Assembly: GCA_030386875.1 (NCBI GenBank)
Contig: CM059572.1
Span: 37,817,732-37,881,731 of the forward strand
Reading direction: 5' to 3'
Source: Morinoia aosen
Taxonomy: Eukaryota; Arthropoda; Malacostraca; Amphipoda; Talitridae
Length of the DNA: 64,000 nt
Positions 1 through 14,100 of this stretch are shown here, one piece after another. How positions within the stretch are numbered: the stretch's first letter is position 1; every line of letters starts with the position of its first letter. A program made the position numbers and the translations under genes. The notes under the pieces were generated by a model. The model was not told where the DNA came from. It saw only the letters and a program-made list of their open reading frames with translations, and ran no database searches.

Positions 1-1919
1 TAGAAAATACCACTAGTAAGTTATAGTCCAGGCTTTAGCGGTTTTTAGAAGGAAAAATAATGTGCATTTTTCGTTTTCTCTTGAAAATTTTGTGGATTGC
101 ACGGACGGACGTTGTATAAATATAGTGAAAAAAGCCGGGTGAGCTGTAGGTAGCTCCGTAAAACAGTTGTGATGTAGCTTTTAAACTCGCTCTACGTGAT
201 AACCCTACGAACTGTTATTTAACTGTTAGCCTTCAATGTTTACTTCAACATGAACACCAAATGAATCAGAAATCGTTGTGGATGCATATAGAGTTTACAA
301 TGTAGCCCTGAATGATAACATTTTTGTATGACTAACTCGGCCAAGCTGCGAATGATGATTCATCTTACGTTCTTTGTTCATCAAATATTTGTTAGTCATA
401 CACATGCAAGATGCAATCTCAATTAAATTGTAGGAATTGGTTTGATTATATCACTATTTTGAAGTCACCATATTATATATTTTTTTTGCTCTCAGTCTGC
501 AACATTTCTACAAATTTTAATCATCAGGTAAACATGCTCATCCATAACAAGGCGTTGGAGGGAAGCTTTTGCTATGAAGGGAACTTAAATTCTAAATATA
601 GCGGTTAGAATCTGAAACTGCGTTTTTTCGATATATTTACGCTCTGAAGTTGGAGGATTGGCTGCACGTTAAATGGATTTCAATCGATTAAACACACGAA
701 CTGTGTATTATCCGTTTTGTAACTTTTTAGGAGTGACATCGTACAATTCTTTTCAGTGAATGTAAGACATTTTAAGTTATGTAGGCGTGTTGCAGAAGAA
801 ATTATGAATTTTTTCAATGTAGGAGGACGTGAACGAATTGACTGATTTTAACGTTGTTCATGTGTACTCAACATTTGTATTTTCTTCAAATTATAGTCTG
901 TAAGAAATAGTGCGACTATTGCTCTACCTGGATATTTTCTTAATTTTCTAGATTGGACCGCCATTCTGATTGATCAACTTAGAGGTACTATTTGCTACAC
1001 AGCGCATGTAAAATGAATTGTTGCATCAATGCATCTGTGTAATTTTTGGCTTAAAATTCGGTTTTTAGCATTTGTCTCTATACGGATTGGTAATTCCATT
1101 ATCTGAATCTTGATGTGTGTGTGTGGGTTTGCTTCCCCGTCTCCCAGGCATAAAGCATGAGTACGTCTGTCTCGACAGTCCGGGCAATATTGTCACTGCA
1201 TTGTTCAGAATGCGGTCATATTTGTGTTGCTGAATTTGCTTGTGAAACTTGCGTTAGTTACTGCTTGTACTTGACGGTTATTTATTCTTAGAATTGCTCG
1301 ATTAGATACAATTTGAATTTTTGGGCTTGTTTTATCACCATTATGTGTTAACTTTATTCTGACATTTCAAGGCTAACTAAAGATTCAATTAAAAACTCAT
1401 TAGAAAAGTTGAAACTTAACTTTTACGTAAAGTTTTTATGAAAAACTGGATAAACCTCCGACGGCAATTTTTTAAATTCATTTCAAAAGCTTTGCTATCA
1501 CCGGAAAGACGCTTCAATCAATAAACGAGTGCTGGACCGAAGTTGTCCATTGTTTGTCCTTGAGTGATGGCGGTATTTTTCTTTGATTACTTTATATTTA
1601 TTGATTGACTTCAAAAAGAACGTTTTCCGGGTACAACACACTCGGATTGGTTTTAAAAGATACCTCACAACTGTTTATGAAGCTATGAAAGCTTCACCCA
1701 GTTAATTTGTAGTCAATCAGTCTGTATTTGATGTAAATTTTACGATAGGCACGGATTTTTATCTCTTTACTGAACCCAACTATCGATGTTGACTTGCGCG
1801 CATACCTACTTTATGCCCTTCTGAATCGGAAAAATGATTATTTTTACCCCTAACACTTCATCTTGATATCCTTACTATATTATTATCGTATACCTATAAC
1901 ACAATGTTTTTTGTTACAG
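1..1919. other. spinster intron (5' part); no gene found
   Basis: AT-rich. No exon with the expected N-terminal spinster sequence, and only the short inverted repeat at 325-402. The upstream exon must be outside the window. Confidence 0.6.
325..402. repeat. short inverted repeat
   Basis: TGTATGACTAAC at 325-336 and GTTAGTCATACA at 391-402 are perfect inverses with a 54-base gap. Possible MITE or chance hairpin; no target duplication is obvious. Confidence 0.6.
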
Positions 1920-2116
1920 GTATATTACCGGACATACAAGATGCTTTCGAAATCACCAACTCACAAGCCGGCTTGCTACAAACCGTGTTCGTGCTTGTGT
2001 ACATGGTTGTGGCACCTATTTATGGATACCTTGGAGACCGCTTCAATCGGAGATACCTGATGTCATTCGGTGTCTTCTTCTGGTCGCTCACAACTTTAGT
2101 GGGATCCTTCATGCCT
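1920..2116 (+). CDS. spin: spinster exon (first in window): helices 1-2, MFS motif A
   Basis: Acceptor ttacag ends at 1919 and donor gtgagt starts at 2117. The first two bases complete a Gly codon begun in the missing upstream exon. It encodes [24 protein letters not shown] and [11 protein letters not shown], the cytoplasmic loop signature of MFS transporters, and ends in phase 0 after GSFMP. Confidence 0.92.
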
Positions 2117-5100
2117 GTGAGTAACGATTGCTACTTGGTTACAGTGCGTTTAATAAGTTTCTTTCCTTAAGTTATTTGAATTTAAAATTTTGAGTATTGG
2201 TTTTTCGAGAGGAATTATACTACCTTGCATCGTAAAGGTTTCATAGTTAAATTTTACGCAACAAATTACAGTTGTAAAGTGACAAGTTTTGAACTCACAC
2301 AACCCGCCGGTTTTGGATTTAGGAACTTTCTCCTTCATCATTCTTTGGTGTAGATTTTTAGTTCAGTATTTCACAAGTGCTCTGTTGGATGTTATTTTCT
2401 AACGACTGTTGAGAACTGCAGTTGTTGCGAGTAAGCGCAGAGATTCTTTGTGAGAATTCCCCAGGGATTCAGCTTACGTATTTATGGAAAATAGCGCTCT
2501 CGGGAGGAACATGTGAGGCCCCGAGCTAAGTGTTAGGCAGGCCTTTCATTGTTGAAAAAGAAGAGATTTTTATTTTAATAAGGACTTTTTCCTGTTCTCT
2601 GCTGTCTGTTTTTCCGACACATCTGATTTTCTTCTCAACTTGTATCTTTTTGCGTTGAGTTTACTCTTAAATTAATTTTATGCGCTGGAGATCGTGTCTA
2701 GGAACACACCTTGTGGATAGATTTGTCGTTCCCTAATCATGATACTAAATGGTGCCGACCTTCTTCCCCTCTATACGACACTTCAGATGTGGTTAAGGAG
2801 GTTTCAATCATCTTAAATAACGTAATCTTTGCGAAAACGGGCTAACATTGTCGGCCTTTTTTGTCTTTATAATTGGACTAGCGTATCGCGCGATAGTTAT
2901 TTTTGAGGTCTGCAATTATTTTAAATGGTTTATTTTATGTCTGAATTTTATGTTTTCTCCTTAACTTTGAACGCTCTTTGACCAACTGTGAAGATAAATT
3001 TCGTGCGCATATTTCAGCCCTCAGCCCGCTAATCATTTCTCTGCTATTCTGCATTTGTTTGTTTCTTTATTTCTGTCACTTGCCAAGTGGTACGCATTTT
3101 TCTATTTTCTTTCCTTAATCTTTCGTTTGAGAGAAGTCGATAATAACTATATATTTCATAAACAATCCTCGTTATTAATGATCACATTATAGTTAATTGA
3201 GTAATCAATTGGGTAGTTGTTAATGTTAATGATATAGCATCAAAGAGTTATTTAATTTTGAAGGGACGTACGATCAGCTATAGTTTTTATGCGCCTACGA
3301 TTTTCTGTCTGTCCGCATCGTCAAGAATGAACAGGAGCTGTACGCCTGCCATGAGACTCACCTCAGTCACTGATGCGTCTCTTATATATAGCGATGCTCC
3401 AGGTATTGTTACCATTTCATGGGAGTGCGCTAAAGGATAATCCCCTTCTGCATTTTTCAAGGACTTGGCGCTCCTTGGATAAGTAGAACACTTTAGCTAC
3501 GCTCGGGATGCACTGATTGTGTCTTTCCTCGTCACTAAACGTGGGCAAAGTAACGCTCCTCAGCGGCTGACAATCGTTACTGTAAATGCAAGATTTGTTT
3601 AATTAACTTCTAGACTATGCCTCCCACCGGAGAGTCCCCGGCGCTTTAGCTACACATCACAAAATCAGCAAAACTTCTTGTTGGAGTCTTGTGGATTTAG
3701 ATTTATAGTTAGATAGGCTTTATCTTTCATTCTTTTCCGCTTTGTTTTCTCTCGCGGAGGGAAGGCCGGCGTACCATGCAACCGACCTCCTGCGTGAGTG
3801 TTATCGTTTTTCATTCTAATTCTTTTCGTCTCGTTAGGATGCTTACGCCTTCTTTTGCCTGAGGGCCGAGCTGTCGATTGACATTTATAATTATTCAGTT
3901 ATTCAGAAGCAAGATAGCTGAAAATGCTGACGCACTAGTAAATTCGCTCCCGATTGTCTAGTGAATATTTCATATTGATCTAAAATAAATCTCATTGTAA
4001 TGACTGCTGCTCTACAATCATGATTAATTTTTTTGTAGCATGTGCCGCAGTTTGATCGACTGGAGAGTAGGTCAGCTGCTGTTTTGTTATTAGGTTGTTG
4101 GGTAAATTGTTACTTTGATAAGCCTATTATTGTTGGGTCTAAAATTTATCATTCAAGCATCATACCATTGTGCTTGGTTACAGAACTACGCGAGCTTCAC
4201 TGTGTTTCGATGCCTAGTGGGTGTGGGCGAAGCCAGCTACTCCACCATTGCTCCCACCATCATTTCCGACATGTTCGTACAAGACCAGCGATCTAAGATG
4301 TTGGCTTTCTTCTACTTCGCCATTCCCGTTGGCAGGTGGGTACTTGACCTGTAGCATTGTTCAGTTTACGGTTGACTTTCAAATTTGAGGAAGAATCGAC
4401 TTACCCAAACTGTCATAATTATATCCAAAGCAGCTGAACAAAAGCCGTATAATGTGAGTGTGCGCAGGCCTTACGAGTTGAACCGTATTTTGACAACAGG
4501 AGAACTTTTGGAGTGAGTGAACTGAGCCGCAAGTCTGACTGAATGGACTTTCCATAACCTTGTTCTGGAGAGCTGCACTACGGTTTAATGCTCAGTAATT
4601 CGTTGACTCGTACAAGTCAGGTCTTATTTGGTTAGCAAAGCATAATGTGAGCAAGCACAAAAAATTATAAATAATTGCATTAAAATATATTCTAAGACGC
4701 CAGCTTTTATGCGATGAAATGCTCATGCTATTTCACTAAATTTCGGTGCTCATCTACGAAGAAGCGTGTATCACTCAGCACTTACAAAAACTTGTTTACG
4801 GTTTGTCTGATCATGCTCGAGCCAATGTTGAATCAATGATAAGAACCTGTTTAATATGGAGTACTTTTTTTGATATATTGACTTAATCTATTCTGTTTTT
4901 TTTTTCGTTAATTTTTGAGAGCAATTTTCATATTGATGCGGGGTATGTGTTCAAGTATGTAGCCAACCTGTTGAACCATGTGTTCTACTCTTTTGTTATT
5001 GTCTTCCTTCTCAAGTGTTACCTACTTCATCAAAGGTTTTCTTTAGGGTAATTTACTTTCTTTCACTCTTTTCATGATGGTCATTTTTGAGTAAAATAGC

Positions 5101-8100
5101 TTAATTTAAATTATCTAATTATACTCTTATGTTATTTATTCATTTCAAGTTTAGCATTATCATTGTGAGTCATAGTTCCTCGTATGCGCGGAACCAAAGT
5201 TTGTAAGTAAAACGCGCTTTTCAGATACCGGTGTTAGTCCTTGCATTCAAATAGCTTCGTGAGTTCAAAGAACCTAAACAAGGTTTGTATCAATGCAAGC
5301 ATCATCCCCGATTGATGCCCCTAGGTTCCTTTTCTTAGGATAATCATCGTTCTATTATAAAAATATTTCATTATATTGAGAAGGAGTTTACAGAACAGTT
5401 TCTTAGGCTATGTTAAGTAGCTGCTCGCAGTTATTCAATTTCGTACTGACGACGAAGTTTTGCTTTTTATGAGATTATTTGTTCTTTGCACAGTACTAGT
5501 GTTCATTGAGCTCTCAACAACTGCTGTGAGGAAAAAATTGGCCAAAAGTTGCTCTGCACGTTCTCAGCACTGTTTATCAACTTGACCAGTCTTCAAGAAT
5601 ACATTGATGATTTTCGTTTTTCTCAATCAACTATTGCGCGATAGACAAGTTTTCCAGCTCATTTTATCTATTTAGTGAATGCACATAAAGAATTTTGTTT
5701 TAAATGTTGGATGAAAAAATGCGTTGGATGATTGTCGTCGAGTGTTCTGTAATATTGTACACCTTTAGCACATTGACATTTGACGCGGGACCGTACTTTA
5801 AAACTTTCTGGTTTCTTCTTCTTCTTCCCCCCCCCCCCCCCCCCCCCCCCCCCGCCGCCGCGAAGTATTTAGGCATCCTGCGCTTTAATGACAGTAGTCG
5901 TTTGGCGGAGCACTTTTACCTTAATCGAGCACTGAAATCGACCTGAATTAAAGGCTTATGATTAAATTGGAAAAAGCGTGCGTTTCCGCTATGTCTCAAT
6001 GTACTTAATGCATGCGAAAATATTTTTTGTTTGAAATATTTTTTCATATAGTATACATGTAGGTATTGGATTTTATGAGTAACGTCTTGAAGCTCATTAA
6101 GAAGCCTAAGTTGAAATCATTTAAGTGGATTTTCTCTCTTTTATAAGTTTCCCCATTCATCAACTAACCTGTTTGCTTACGCTATAATTGAACTGTGTGC
6201 GTATTTGAAGAGCTCTAGCTGTACTTTATTGTTCTCAGTTGGTTTTCTTTAAATTATCCTAGATCTGTTGTCCTTATTTAATCGTGGGTTTCGGCTATGT
6301 GCCTTCGCGTGAAGTACACCAATTTTACGATGCGTTTCTCCTCCAGTGGTCTGGGCTACATGGTTGGTGCTGAAGTGACCAACATCGCCAAGTCTTTGGG
6401 AGCCGATGACTTGTTCGCCTGGCGCTGGGGCCTCAGAGTGACTCCCATCATGGGTTTCATCGCAGTGTTGCTCATCTTGTTCGTGATGCAGGAACCTCCT
6501 CGTGGCGAAGTTGAGGGTGGCGAACACCTCAAACCTACACATTTTATTGGCGATCTCAAAGATCTCGCTACCAAGTGAGTAACTATCTGTTATCAAATAT
6601 AACCAAAAGATTGACCTTATAGTTTCTTGGATAGTTGATTCACGCAGTATAACACCTTGTTGCAATGCGTGGGCTTTTTAATTTGTGCGAAACTTATGAT
6701 TGTCCCTAAATCTGTGAGTTAAACTAAAATCGTTATTTACGAGTGTTTATTTCATTTGTCGCTTATGTTTTATTGTTGTCTTTCATTTAGAGGTATCGCC
6801 AATTCTAACGAATCTGTACTTCGATACCAAGTGTATTCAGAGCTCTAGATCCCTATTAGAATCCACGGATCGGGAATATATTTGATAGTGTTAATTAATT
6901 TCCTTTGGCTAGGAATATCGTCATTTTGACAGCAATTTAAACTCAGTTGGACTAAACTTTAAATTTTGTGTATACATTTTTTCAGTACCGTCCAGTGTCA
7001 AAGATCTGAATGTTGTGACAGTGTCGGTTGTTAAAATAGAGATGTAATGAAAAAAATTATTTCATAGTTGTGTTTGGTTTTGCTCACAATCAGGGATGGA
7101 AAAAACCCAACCCACCTGGGTTTTTTTGGGTTAAATTGGGTTTTATGGGTTTTATTGGGTTTTTTGGGGCTTTATTGTTTTTTTTGTAATACCTGTTTTT
7201 GTAAAAGAGTTATTCACACAACTCCCGTTGCCCCTATTTCAGATTTATATACATACACTTATTGAGTAAATATTGTTATTTGATTACTTTATTTCCAACA
7301 TTATATTACATTATTATATGAATTATTACATTATATGAACAATATATGAATTAAGTTCGTCCATCACAATTACCATTTACCTATTACCATATGCATAGAG
7401 ACATAGCTCTGCAGTCTGTAAAGATATAAGATGTCCAAAGAGAATTGCTATGCTCGTCAATTCATAGTAAGTTGTTTTAGCAGCAGACAGGCGCAAGTCA
7501 TGTGAGAGGGAAGCACCATGCAGATCATAAGTAACCACCACAAGCAGCTTGAAGCAAGACAGCTGCACATCACTTGACAGTCATGCTGTTAACAACTTAA
7601 CATGTGTATTGTGTGAGCTGGAGTGCTTAGCTGCGCAAGTCAAGTCAGCCATCCACACTGTTACATGTTACAACATGTAGTGACATACCAAATTTTTTTT
7701 TTGAATTTGCCAAAAAATTCACTTTTCGCAGTACAGGATAGCAACAAACACTAAAATGATTAAAGGTAAATGCTCTAACAGATTCCATCGTCAAATTTGT
7801 TCCAGTGCAGCTTGAATGCTCCCCATAGGCCAGTAGTTTCTTTACTTTCTCACCCCATGATGGCTGCGGTTGTCTTGCCCCATCTGACTATAATTGTTAG
7901 ACTTATTTCAATTTAAACAATTTAAACAATTTATTTACCACAGGTGATACAGAGGTAGAATGTTTCTTAAGTCTAATACAATGGTCAAATTTGAGTATAG
8001 CTACCTGTGGGCCCGAATAAGTTCAGCGACTTCTAGGGCATCCTACCATTACATTATTCTAGGGTGTACAATAATGTTTAACCTAATTCACATAGCCTAG

Positions 8101-11100
8101 TTTCACATTAGACTGATCAACAAGATCATGAACTCGATATTGATGTTTCATTTTACAACATTTAAGGCAAAGCTCTCACAGGAGACTGATATTGAAGAGT
8201 GGTTGGCTGAGTACAATCCGGAGTTCATCGTGCGCTTTATTCCTATAAATTGAAGGACTCCAACATCTTCCCAAAACACATGTTCAATGAGAATATCACT
8301 AAGACAATGACTCCTTGTTGATGGTGGGATATTCAAGACATGAAACAGCAGAAAATGCAGATTCATGAAAAAAACACTGGCAGAGGGTTGTTGCAAGTTT
8401 ATAAGCAATCTTCATTCTTGCCCCGCAAGTTCAGGATCCATTGAGAGAATTTTTTCAACATTTGGAATTGTGTGGAATAAATTGAGAAATAGATTAGGAT
8501 CAGAACGCGCACAGAAATAGTCTCAGTATATCGCCACCTCACAAATGATCATGATGTGGATGACAACGATGAAATGGCAGTGGATGTAGAAAGAGAAACA
8601 CAGTAGTATTGTAGTAGCAGTCTAGTCTAGAAGACAGGAAAAATTCAGAAGTCTCTATATTAAGTAGTCAAACCGCATTTGTTTCTAAATTTTTGTTTTT
8701 TTACTTTGGAAATGGAATTCATTAAAATATATTAGTCCCTCGAGTTTTTTCGTGAATAAGGTTTTTCAAATTTGATTTGTATAAGGTTGGTGTTTTATTT
8801 TTCAATGTTTTCTTGTCATAGTCATGCACATGACTTAGATACTTATTTTAACAAGATAAATATTTAGCTCATTTTGATTCTTTAAGCTTGAAAACAAATA
8901 AAATTTACATAACAATAATAAAACCCAAAAAAACTCACTATTTAGTGGGTTTTTTTGGGCTTTTTTGGGTGGGTTTTTTTGAGTGGGTTTTTTATGTGCC
9001 AACCCTGCTCACAATGCATCGATGACATGCTAAACGGAATATATTAAATGGCTTCTTTTGCTTTACTTCCGTGAAAAATAATCCCGGTGTTTCAAGATGG
9101 ACAACTTGGAAACAAGTAGATTTTAAACATAAATTAATCCATCAATGTTAACTTTGGTTTACTTTGGAGCATGTATCTCATAGCGGTTCAATCAACTTTC
9201 AAAAGTATCTCTAGCCCTTCGTAATGATATCTCACTCTTTACTCTAATTTTTGTCCTATTCATGCGTTGTTTACGGTGGTCTGGTTTTGTGCCTCATCCG
9301 CAGCAAGTCGTACGTGTTCTCTACCATCGCGTTCACATGCGTGACATTCGTGGCGGGCGCCCTGGCGTGGTGGGGTCCCCTCTTCGTGGAGGCTGGCGTC
9401 GATGTGCAGGAGCATCCTGATGTGAACGTGAACGGCGTGGCCTTTGTCTTCGGTGCCATCGCCATGGTGGCTGGACTCGTGGGAGTCCCGCTCGGCTCGT
9501 ACGGGGGGCAGTACCTCAGGAAAATGTGAGGGGAAAATGCAATTTGACCTTTGTTCCCGATTCTCGTACGCGCGTTCATTTATACGACTCATGTTATTTT
9601 CATAGCGTTTTCTCGTAAGATGAGGCTGCAGGTTTAATTCATCAGAAAGACTAGGCTCGTTATGACCATAAACTATATCTGGTTTAACGCATGTATTGCT
9701 GTCGACAGTAGTTCATAAAAAATTAAAAGATTTTTAAAGTGGACCATTGTGAGGCTATCATACCCAATGAAATGAATAGTTCAACGTTAAGACTTTGAAA
9801 ATATTTTATCACGTTTTACTATTTATTTCACATTGTAATGTAGCCATTTGATATTAGTTGATATTGTTAGACGAGTTACATGATGTGGTTCACAGAGTGC
9901 CGTACGGTGATCCTCTGGTGTGCGGCATCGGCATTCTGGTGTCGATCCCACTGCTGCTGAGCGGCATGTACATGGCCGAGTTCGACACACGCGCTGCCTA
10001 CGCCATCGTCTTCTTCGGCCAAGTCTTCCTCAACCTCAACTGGGCCGTCATCTCCGATATTGTGCTTGTGAGTTGCGTTGTGTACTTTCGGAGAATGTCC
10101 CATTGCTATGTTGTGGAAGAATGTTCGTTTGCTATGTTGTGGAATAATGTTCCATTGTTGTACTTTCGAAGAATGTTCGATTGTTTTACTTTAGAAGAAT
10201 GTTCGATTTTTTTTCTTAAGAGGAATATTTTGTTTAACTTTAGAAGAATTTTCCATTGTTTTACTTTCGAAGAATGTTCCAGTGTTTTGCTTTGGATGAA
10301 TTTCACTATTTTTGTTTCATGAATTCCTGAACGATACAGTGCTAGTTTGTGTGGAATTCTCCCATATCTTTCATGATGCCATTAGGGTGCATGTATGTAT
10401 TTTAAATTTCTTTCTAATTTTCCTTGTCCCTTCCATGTTAGCAAAATATTATGGTTGAACCGAATGCTTTGTACCACTTGAGTTGAGACCCAAATGTAAG
10501 AGGAAGAGCTACACTCAGATTTATTGTTTACATTCAGTGACTTGGACACGCCTTTATAGATTCATTGTAGGAAGTTTGCCATTTTTTGTGTTAAACTGAC
10601 CACAGTTTAGGTTGTCTTGCAGTGGGAATTTTACTGTGGAGAAGAGAAGATTTTAGTTCATCGTTTGGGGTTAGTTGTGTCTTTCAACACTCCCGTAAAT
10701 ATATATATCTGCCTATTCACTCAAGCCATAATTCCTGTACACCCCAAGTCTCGTACTTGTTTTATGCTTGGATATTCTGCTGGGATTATATGAGCTCATT
10801 AGTAATGTTAATTTTCTTCTATTTTCAGTACGTGGTTATTCCAACTCGACGGTCGTCTGCAGAAGCATTCCAGATTCTGTTCTCACACGCCCTCGGTGAT
10901 GCCGGCAGCCCTTACGTCGTTGGTTTGGTGAGTGACGGCCTCGGATGCAAGTTTCTCTTCTGTTGATGTCTTGTTTGTTTTCTGCCTTCGCTTTTGTGAG
11001 CTGCAGGAAGCACTTCTAAGGGGGAAATGTGTGAGGGCCCGAGCTGAGTGTTAGGTAGGCTTTCTTTTTGTTGAAATAAAATATTTTTTGTTATGTTAAG

Positions 11101-14100
11101 GATCACCTTTTTTCGGTTAACTGTTGTCCTGTTATTCAGCACCTACTACTTTCTTCTTCAACTTCCATCTTGTTTCATGAACTTCTTTCCAGCTTACTGT
11201 TTCTATGCGCCTTCTGCATAAATTCTGTGTTCCCTTATCTCCACACTAAATGGTGCCTTCCTCCTTCCACTCTTTGGAATGTTTTTTTATTAGCGGTTAG
11301 GGAGTCTTAAACTAACATCTTATCAAATCTGAAAGTTGCAGGCGTTGCAAATTAGTAGAAGCTTGTTTTCGGTGGCGTATTGCTTGTATGAAAGTATTCT
11401 TTTATAGTTTAATAAATGTTGCTCCTTTGAAACCGAGAAATAGTTTGTGGGACATGGTTCTTGTTTCCTCATTTGACATGAATTTGATTGTTGTATAATT
11501 CCCCTCAGGGGGATACAACTATTGTATCTATGGGAATTAGCGCTCCCAGGGGAACCATGTGTGGGCCCGAGCTAAAGGTTAGGTAGGCTTCCTTTTTGTT
11601 GTAATAAAATAGGTTTTTGTTTTGTTACGGGCCATCTTTTTTTCGGTTCACTGCTGTCCTGTTTTTCAGCACCTACTACTTTCTTCTTCAACTTTTTTCT
11701 TGTTTCATGAACTTCTTTCCTAGCTTACTGTTTCTGTGCACCTTGTGCATAGATTCCACGTTCCCTCAACTCCATACTAAATGGTGCCTTCCTCTTTCCT
11801 CTCTTGGAACATCTTTGTCGTGGTTAAAAGGAGGCTAAAACTTTCTTAAATAATAATAATTGTTGTATAATTTTTCACACTGAATGTTTAGCTCATTTTA
11901 TGTCTTCAGGTGTGCTCATCATGTGTAAGGCCGAATGTCATATAGACTGAAGCTTCACTGAAGACACATTCGGTCAAATGTCACTTAAAAGATCCTGTAT
12001 ATGCTCAAGTTATATTTTTATGTATTGGAGATACAGATTTACTATTAGGACTTACTTCGGCCTAATCGAAGTCTACCCATTTTTGAGAACTTCGAATAAA
12101 TAGGGGCTGAATGAGGAGCGTTATGGTGATAACAAGATTTTATGCGCATAAAATTATTATTTCTATTTAAAACGCACAGTTAGCGCGTTTCAATAACTGA
12201 TAACAGACAATGGTCTAGTTGAATTTTTTAGTTCTCGAATTATAATGACGTAACGGCGAAATGCAAGCTCTCATTAGAAGGTAGCAAATAGTAATACAGC
12301 GAAGCGACTCGCCATAACAGCTCTCACTCCTCGCTGCGCAGGTTGCCGACTTGCTGAAGCCATACTACCTGAAGAACCAGACTGATCTGATGACCACGAC
12401 CTCTCCATTGGCTCATCAACTGTTCATCTTGTCTGCCAACATCTCGACTACCGCTACTCCTGACTCGGACGATGACAAATATGCCTCCTTCAAGGTTTGT
12501 TTATACTGTTGCATGTGTTGGAACCAGCTGCTCTCAGTGAGAGGGACGTATCATCATGACTCATCATGACTCATTTTGTCGTGAAAGGAACAATCGACAG
12601 GCATCATCACTGTGCTGTAACTGAGATAATTATTGTTCATTTTAACCTTAAAATTTTTGAACTATTTGCAGGTAACCTAAGACTCTTAAATGGGCTACAG
12701 TAAATGGTTTGCAAGTTCTTGAAAAATTCACTTAATTCCATAAGAAATGACACCTTGCTCCTTCCTCTCCTCTTAAGAATACCTTTGTAGGGATTAGGGA
12801 GGAGCAAACTAACGTATGTGATCTAAGATCTAATTTAGTTTTGCCCTGAAAATAAGTAAGCGGTTAGATTTAGCTCATGGAAGCTACTAGTATTAGCAGC
12901 ACACGCTAAAACGTTAACAGCAACCGTCCCGCTTTCACGATTTCTCATATAACTTTTCGTGTGATACGTGTAGGTTGTGCATAATTAATTTGTAGAATTC
13001 AGGGCTAATGTTACTGCCAACCGAAGACGCTCGCTGCTTGAATGGCGTTTAATTTTTTTGAGTTCACTACATTTCCTTCTATATGTCATGGTTCAAAAAC
13101 ATATAACAGACTCCTTTTATTTAAAGTCATGGTTTTCTGATGGGCTCATTTATCATGTAGTGAGGGCAAAATCTTTAGAAAACTCTTAATTATAATTTTC
13201 CTCTGGGCAAATAACTTATATTGTGTTGTAGTTACTGTTAAAGTTTTTATTCCCTGTTTATTAATGACGAAGTTACTGTGTCGATTTTATGAGAACTTGA
13301 GCATTTCGGGCTATTAAATAAATTTTATCAATGGTCAAGATTCAGAAATAAAATCTCTTGACGTACAAAAAAGTACGCGAATGTAATTGGCCCCTTCGAA
13401 ACATTACTTCGATGGAGGATTTAAAAACGTTTTCATTTGAAATGTTAATAATGTCCTCAAAAAGTTGCGAGATGAAATTAGGGTGAAGTACTGAATTAGT
13501 GAAAGTAGGTTGATAAAATAACTGGAAAGAGTTCTGGAGCTGGTGTAAGTCTCTCATCTTATTCTTGGCTGCGATATAAACTCAGCTCCATGTAAAAGCG
13601 CTACTGTGTCGTGCAGTAGATCACGCGTAGCTTTCCTGTGCAGGCCTTGCAAATGTCCTTTTACCTGACCACGTTGGTGCTGATTTTGGGCGCCGTGTTC
13701 TTCTTCATCAGCTGCTGCTTCATTGAGAACGACAAGGGAAGAACTGACCGCACCATTGCAGGTGAGTTCTATCTCCTAGGCATTGCAAGCTGGTGTATTT
13801 TTTTTAGTTTGCGAGATGAGAACTATCCTCTGTTTAGTATTCCGTTTCTCATACTCGTATGTTATAACCTTGTACTTCTCTATATTTGTTTCCTTCTTGA
13901 AAATGCACACAAGAACACAGATGTGATGAAGAAAGAGGAAAACAAAGTAATCTAGACATGTATTTTCATATCTGAAGCTCTGAGGCAACGTGATCACTGG
14001 TTTCGTTTATAAGCATTGTCCGTTTCTTGTGTCAGGAGGGAAAAATTCAAGGCGAATTTAAGCATGGGATGCGGAAGTTCTTTGTAATTTTCTTGGTCGA

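Larger units (their letters stand above)
7091..9007 (+). mobile_element. hAT-superfamily transposon, degenerate
   Basis: An 8-bp target duplication CTCACAAT (7083-7090, 9008-9015) flanks short inverted ends CAGGGATGG / CCAACCCTG, both features of hAT. Both ends carry runs of GGG separated by T tracts. The interior holds a remnant of the transposase C-terminal dimerisation domain and a 250-bp fragment of a LINE 3' region (7910-8160). It sits in the spinster intron between 6574 and 9304. Confidence 0.9.

Noticed and set aside
5704-5946. 80-codon frame with a proline run
   Set aside because: The run is only the translated poly-C tract; no splice sites fit spinster.
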